A DNA stretch of 8,077 nt, taken from positions 1 through 8,077 of the forward strand of contig CAMAFU010000070.1 of the NCBI GenBank assembly GCA_945833725.1, in the 5' to 3' direction. The notes under the pieces are model-generated. The model ran no database searches. It was not told the DNA's origin and saw only the letters and a program-made list of their open reading frames with translations. The position numbers and the translations under genes are program-made. Below, piece by piece: positions 5,784 to 8,077 of this stretch; positions within the stretch are counted from its first letter, which is position 1, and every line of letters begins with the position of its first letter. This DNA is from an uncultured Treponema sp. (GTDB lineage: Bacteria; Spirochaetota; Spirochaetia; Treponematales; Treponemataceae).

Positions 5784-6593
5784 TTAAATTGAATGGAGTG
5801 CTGAAGGAGGTTCTTTTAGAAGGGAGAGTTCTTCTTCGGAAAGTTCTTTCCACTGACCAAGTGGAATAGAAGAATCCAGTTTAAGATTGCCCATTTTTAT
5901 CCGCTTCAGGTATATAACTTTATTTCCCATTTGGGCAAACATTCTTTTTACCTGATGAAACTTTCCTTCAAAGATAGTCAGATAACAGTCAACCTTTCCT
6001 GATTGAAAATTTTCCAGAGGAAGACCTTCATCATCTTTTAAAAATTCAAGGTATGAACTCTGGCACTGAAATCCGCTTTCGTTCTGTTCTCTGTCAATCC
6101 AAAATCCTTCTGCAAAAGTTTTTATATAAAGTTGTTTTTCTTGTGAAGACAGTTTTTTTTCCAGACCTACGGCATACTGTTTTGGAATGTGGGTTTTTGG
6201 AGAAAGAAGACGGTGAGTAAGCTGCCCGTCTGTTGTAAGAATAAGCAGGCCTTCTGTGTCTATGTCCAGCCGCCCCATGCAGTGAATGTCTCCGCCGAGA
6301 AATTTATGCTTTACAGAATCATCCAGCAAATCAAAAACAGTACTGTGTTCTCCGTCTTTATTTGCACATACTGTATTCATGCATTTATTCATCATAATGT
6401 AGATGTCTTTTTGAAGGCGGATTTCTTCTCCGTCTATTTCGATTCTGTCTTTTTCTACATCAACTTTTTGAGCTGAATCTGTAACAATATTTCCATTTAA
6501 AAAAACAAGCTGCCTGTGGCAAAGTTTTTTTACATCTTTTCTGCTTCCAAAACCATGATGACAGAGAACTTTATCTAATCTTTCCAAAGACAT
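5784..6593 (-). CDS. rsuA: RsuA-family pseudouridine synthase (16S rRNA U516 type)
   Basis: A 269-residue protein with an N-terminal S4 RNA-binding domain (about 1-50, 'RLDKVLCHHGFGSRKDV') and an RsuA/RluB-type catalytic domain. The catalytic aspartate is D110 in 'GRLDIDTEGLLILT'. 'LSPKTHIPKQY' (130-140) and 'EGKFHQVKRMFAQMGNKV' (209-226) are the other conserved blocks. E. coli RsuA, which makes pseudouridine 516 in 16S rRNA, has 231 residues. Most of the extra length here lies around 165-200, in a polar segment before the last conserved strands, and at the C-terminus. A related large-subunit enzyme (RluB/RluE type) cannot be fully excluded, but S4 plus this length fits RsuA. GGGG at 6602-6599, 5 nt before the ATG, is a modest ribosome binding site. 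The gene follows citrate synthase by 42 bp with no evident promoter or terminator between. Confidence 0.88.
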   Translation of the reverse strand: MSLERLDKVLCHHGFGSRKDVKKLCHRQLVFLNGNIVTDSAQKVDVEKDRIEIDGEEIRLQKDIYIMMNKCMNTVCANKDGEHSTVFDLLDDSVKHKFLGGDIHCMGRLDIDTEGLLILTTDGQLTHRLLSPKTHIPKQYAVGLEKKLSSQEKQLYIKTFAEGFWIDREQNESGFQCQSSYLEFLKDDEGLPLENFQSGKVDCYLTIFEGKFHQVKRMFAQMGNKVIYLKRIKMGNLKLDSSIPLGQWKELSEEELSLLKEPPSALHSI

Positions 6594-6635
6594 AAATACC
6601 CCGTAAAAAATTTAACCTTAAGCAGCCTTTAATTT

Positions 6636-7991
6636 TTATTTTCGTTTGTCGATGGGAATGTATTCCCGTTCTGCAAGAATATTTTTATATGCAGGACGGT
6701 AAATTCTTCCGCCGGCGATAATTTCCTCGATGCGGTGTGCAGACCAGCCTGCAATACGGCTTACGGCAAAAAGAGGTGTAAAAAGTTCTCTTGGAATATT
6801 CAGCATTGAATAAATGAAACCGGAATAAAAATCGACATTGACGCATATTTTCTTTTCATCACCATGTTTTTCGTATATTACTTCCGGTCCTACTTTTTCA
6901 ATAAGGCGGTAAAGATTGTATTCAGCTTCCAGCCCCTTTTCTTTGGCAAGTTTTTCTGCCCTGCTCATAAGAATGGATGCTCTTGGATCGTTTATGGTAT
7001 AAATGGCATGACCTAAACCATAAATAAGGCCTGTTCTGTTGAATGCCTGCTTGTTGAGGATTTTTCTAAGGTAATCTTTGACTTCATTTTCGTTTGACCA
7101 GTCTTTGACATTTGATTTAATGTCGTCCATCATTTCCATTACCTGAATGTTTGCTCCTCCGTGACGGAATCCTTTAAGGGAACCTACAGCAGCTCCAATG
7201 GCAGAATATGTATCTGTATCGGCAGAAGATACTACATGGACAGTAAGGGATGAGTTGTTTCCGCCACCATGTTCTGCGTGGAGTATAAGGGCAAGGTCAA
7301 GAAGTTTTGCTTCATCATCTGTAAAGGCCTTGTTGTTGCGTATAAGCCTTAAAAAATTTTCTGCAGTTGAAAGTTCTGGAAGAGGATTATGAATATACAT
7401 TGACTTTCCGTCGTAATACCGTCGTTTTGCCTGATAGCCGTAAGCGGTAAGTGTTCCGAACCGGCTTATAAGTTCAATGCACTGGCGCAGAATATTTTGA
7501 ATGGAACGGTCTTCTGGATTTTGATCGTATGAATAGGAGGCAAGTACACCTCTGGCAAGTTTGTTCATTATGTCCGAAGATGGAGCTTTCATTATCATGT
7601 CTTCCGTAAAATTTGGGGGAAGAGTTCTTAATTCACCAAGATATGCACGAAAGTTATCTAATCGTTCCTGAGTTGGAAGTTCTCCGAAAAGGAGAAGGTA
7701 TACGGCCTGTTCATAACCAAACTGATTGTGTTCTTCAGCATCCTTTACAAGATCTTCTACATTGTAGCCCCTGTACACCAGGCGTCCGGGAATTGCAATT
7801 TTTTTGCCGTCTTTTACTTCGTAACCAACAACATCTCCAATGCTTGTAAGGCCTACAAGAACACCTGTTCCGTTTGCATTACGAAGCCCTCTTTTTACAT
7901 CGTATTTTTCGTAAAGGGAAGGGTCTATAGGGTCGTTGCACATTGCAATGCCGGAAAGATTTCCAATAAGTTTACTGTTGTTTTCGTTCAT
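6636..7991 (-). CDS. gltA: citrate synthase (Si-type, citrate/2-methylcitrate synthase family)
   Basis: A 451-residue, full-length enzyme that condenses oxaloacetate with acetyl-CoA to citrate. By comparison with pig citrate synthase, the catalytic triad is H277 in 'FRHGGAN' (pig H274), H328 in 'GLGHAIY' (H320) and D387 in 'VNVDFYSG' (D375). R337 in 'NDPRAS' and R420 in 'GWSAHR' match the oxaloacetate-binding arginines. 'HAEHGGGNNSS' at 238-248 is the usual oxaloacetate histidine region. A paralogue using propionyl-CoA is possible from sequence alone. An in-frame TTG at 8003 would add four residues, but the ATG at 7991 has GGGAG 5 nt before it and is the real start. In bacteria with a partial citric acid cycle the product feeds 2-oxoglutarate and glutamate synthesis. 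The gene has its own promoter and a palindromic element in its leader. rsuA follows on the same strand. Confidence 0.95.
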   Translation of the reverse strand: MNENNSKLIGNLSGIAMCNDPIDPSLYEKYDVKRGLRNANGTGVLVGLTSIGDVVGYEVKDGKKIAIPGRLVYRGYNVEDLVKDAEEHNQFGYEQAVYLLLFGELPTQERLDNFRAYLGELRTLPPNFTEDMIMKAPSSDIMNKLARGVLASYSYDQNPEDRSIQNILRQCIELISRFGTLTAYGYQAKRRYYDGKSMYIHNPLPELSTAENFLRLIRNNKAFTDDEAKLLDLALILHAEHGGGNNSSLTVHVVSSADTDTYSAIGAAVGSLKGFRHGGANIQVMEMMDDIKSNVKDWSNENEVKDYLRKILNKQAFNRTGLIYGLGHAIYTINDPRASILMSRAEKLAKEKGLEAEYNLYRLIEKVGPEVIYEKHGDEKKICVNVDFYSGFIYSMLNIPRELFTPLFAVSRIAGWSAHRIEEIIAGGRIYRPAYKNILAEREYIPIDKRK

Positions 7992-7996
7992 GAATA

Positions 7997-8001
7997 CTCC
8001 C
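7997..8001 (-). promoter_or_regulatory. ribosome binding site of citrate synthase
   Basis: GGGAG on the minus strand, 5 nt before the ATG at 7991. It fixes the start at 7991, because this sequence would be coding if translation began at the in-frame TTG at 8003. Confidence 0.75.
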
Positions 8002-8008
8002 AAATAAA

Positions 8009-8023
8009 TTGCATAAATATGCA
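8009..8023 (-). promoter_or_regulatory. putative operator with ArgR-box geometry in the citrate synthase leader
   Basis: The plus strand reads TTGCATAAATATGCA: perfect 5-bp half-sites TGCAT / ATGCA around the 4-bp spacer AAAT. It lies downstream of the predicted start site (about +17 to +31) and a few bases before the GGGAG ribosome binding site. A bound protein could block elongation; alternatively the RNA could form a 5-bp hairpin near the ribosome site. The same sequence with one change covers the -35 box of the argJ-like gene at 91-105. ArgR as binder is inferred from geometry; the half-site differs from the E. coli TGAAT by one symmetric base. Confidence 0.45.
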
Positions 8024-8045
8024 GTTAAAAATGATTTACTTAATA

Positions 8046-8074
8046 ATTATACAAAAATATAAAATCATATTCAA
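8046..8074 (-). promoter_or_regulatory. sigma-70-type promoter of citrate synthase
   Basis: On the minus strand TTGAAT (8074-8069) and a perfect TATAAT (8051-8046) are 17 bp apart. Transcription would start near 8039, giving a leader of about 48 nt that contains the palindrome at 8009-8023 and the GGGAG ribosome binding site. Confidence 0.7.
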
Positions 8075-8077
8075 TTA

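Noticed and set aside
6594..6635. Terminator or promoter between citrate synthase and rsuA
   Set aside because: The 42-bp gap has T-runs and a CTTAAG palindrome but no stem of useful length and no paired -35/-10 hexamers.
7992..8003. Start of citrate synthase at the in-frame TTG 8003
   Set aside because: This would place the GGGAG ribosome binding site inside the coding sequence; the ATG at 7991 is correctly spaced from it.
1..8077. tRNA, rRNA, CRISPR array, insertion sequence or a complete defence or biosynthetic cluster
   Set aside because: Reading both strands gave no cloverleaf, no regularly spaced repeats, no transposase motifs and no set of unknown genes; nearly all DNA is occupied by recognisable genes.

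Overview
The window looks like core chromosome of an AT-rich, anaerobic or fermentative bacterium. The protein styles fit a host-associated spirochaete of the genus Treponema best: a SufS/SufU pair, a 389-residue CDF transporter with an extra C-terminal domain, a WYL regulator beside tpiA, and a Si-type citrate synthase of about 450 residues. This is an inference from the proteins; a clostridial host is not excluded, and there is no rRNA or tRNA to settle it.

Left edge (1-263): the first 13 codons of a minus-strand gene (perhaps argJ) leave the window, read from a good promoter (TTGCAT-17 bp-TATAAT) at 77-105. Between it and the next gene is a sharply GC-rich block of about 67 bp (161-227) with an inverted repeat and a 13-bp direct repeat, unlike everything around it.

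Plus-strand block (264-3949): an HD-domain phosphohydrolase of unknown role, then sufS, a CDF metal-cation exporter and sufU. The last three have gaps of 21 and 9 bp and look like an operon. SufS (PLP cysteine desulfurase) and SufU (zinc protein that takes up its persulfide sulfur) start Fe-S cluster assembly; the exporter lies between them. SufB, SufC and SufD are not in the window.

Minus-strand block (8074-3967): citrate synthase, rsuA (16S rRNA pseudouridine synthase), tpiA (triosephosphate isomerase) and a WYL-domain regulator whose ATG directly follows the tpiA stop codon. Citrate synthase and tpiA each have a recognisable sigma-70-type promoter. rsuA has none that I can see and probably rides on the citrate synthase transcript.

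The most interesting signal is regulatory. Nearly the same 15-bp palindrome, TTGCATAAATATGCA / TTGCATAAATATACA, occurs at both ends of the window: in the citrate synthase leader, and across the -35 box of the argJ-like gene. Its geometry (5-bp half-sites, 4-bp AT spacer) is that of an ArgR box, which would link citrate formation (the route to 2-oxoglutarate and glutamate) to arginine synthesis. Second are the HD gene and sufS: both lack a Shine-Dalgarno sequence but have a -10-like hexamer placed for a leaderless mRNA, while most other genes here have clear ribosome binding sites. No CRISPR array, insertion sequence, tRNA or complete new defence system was found.
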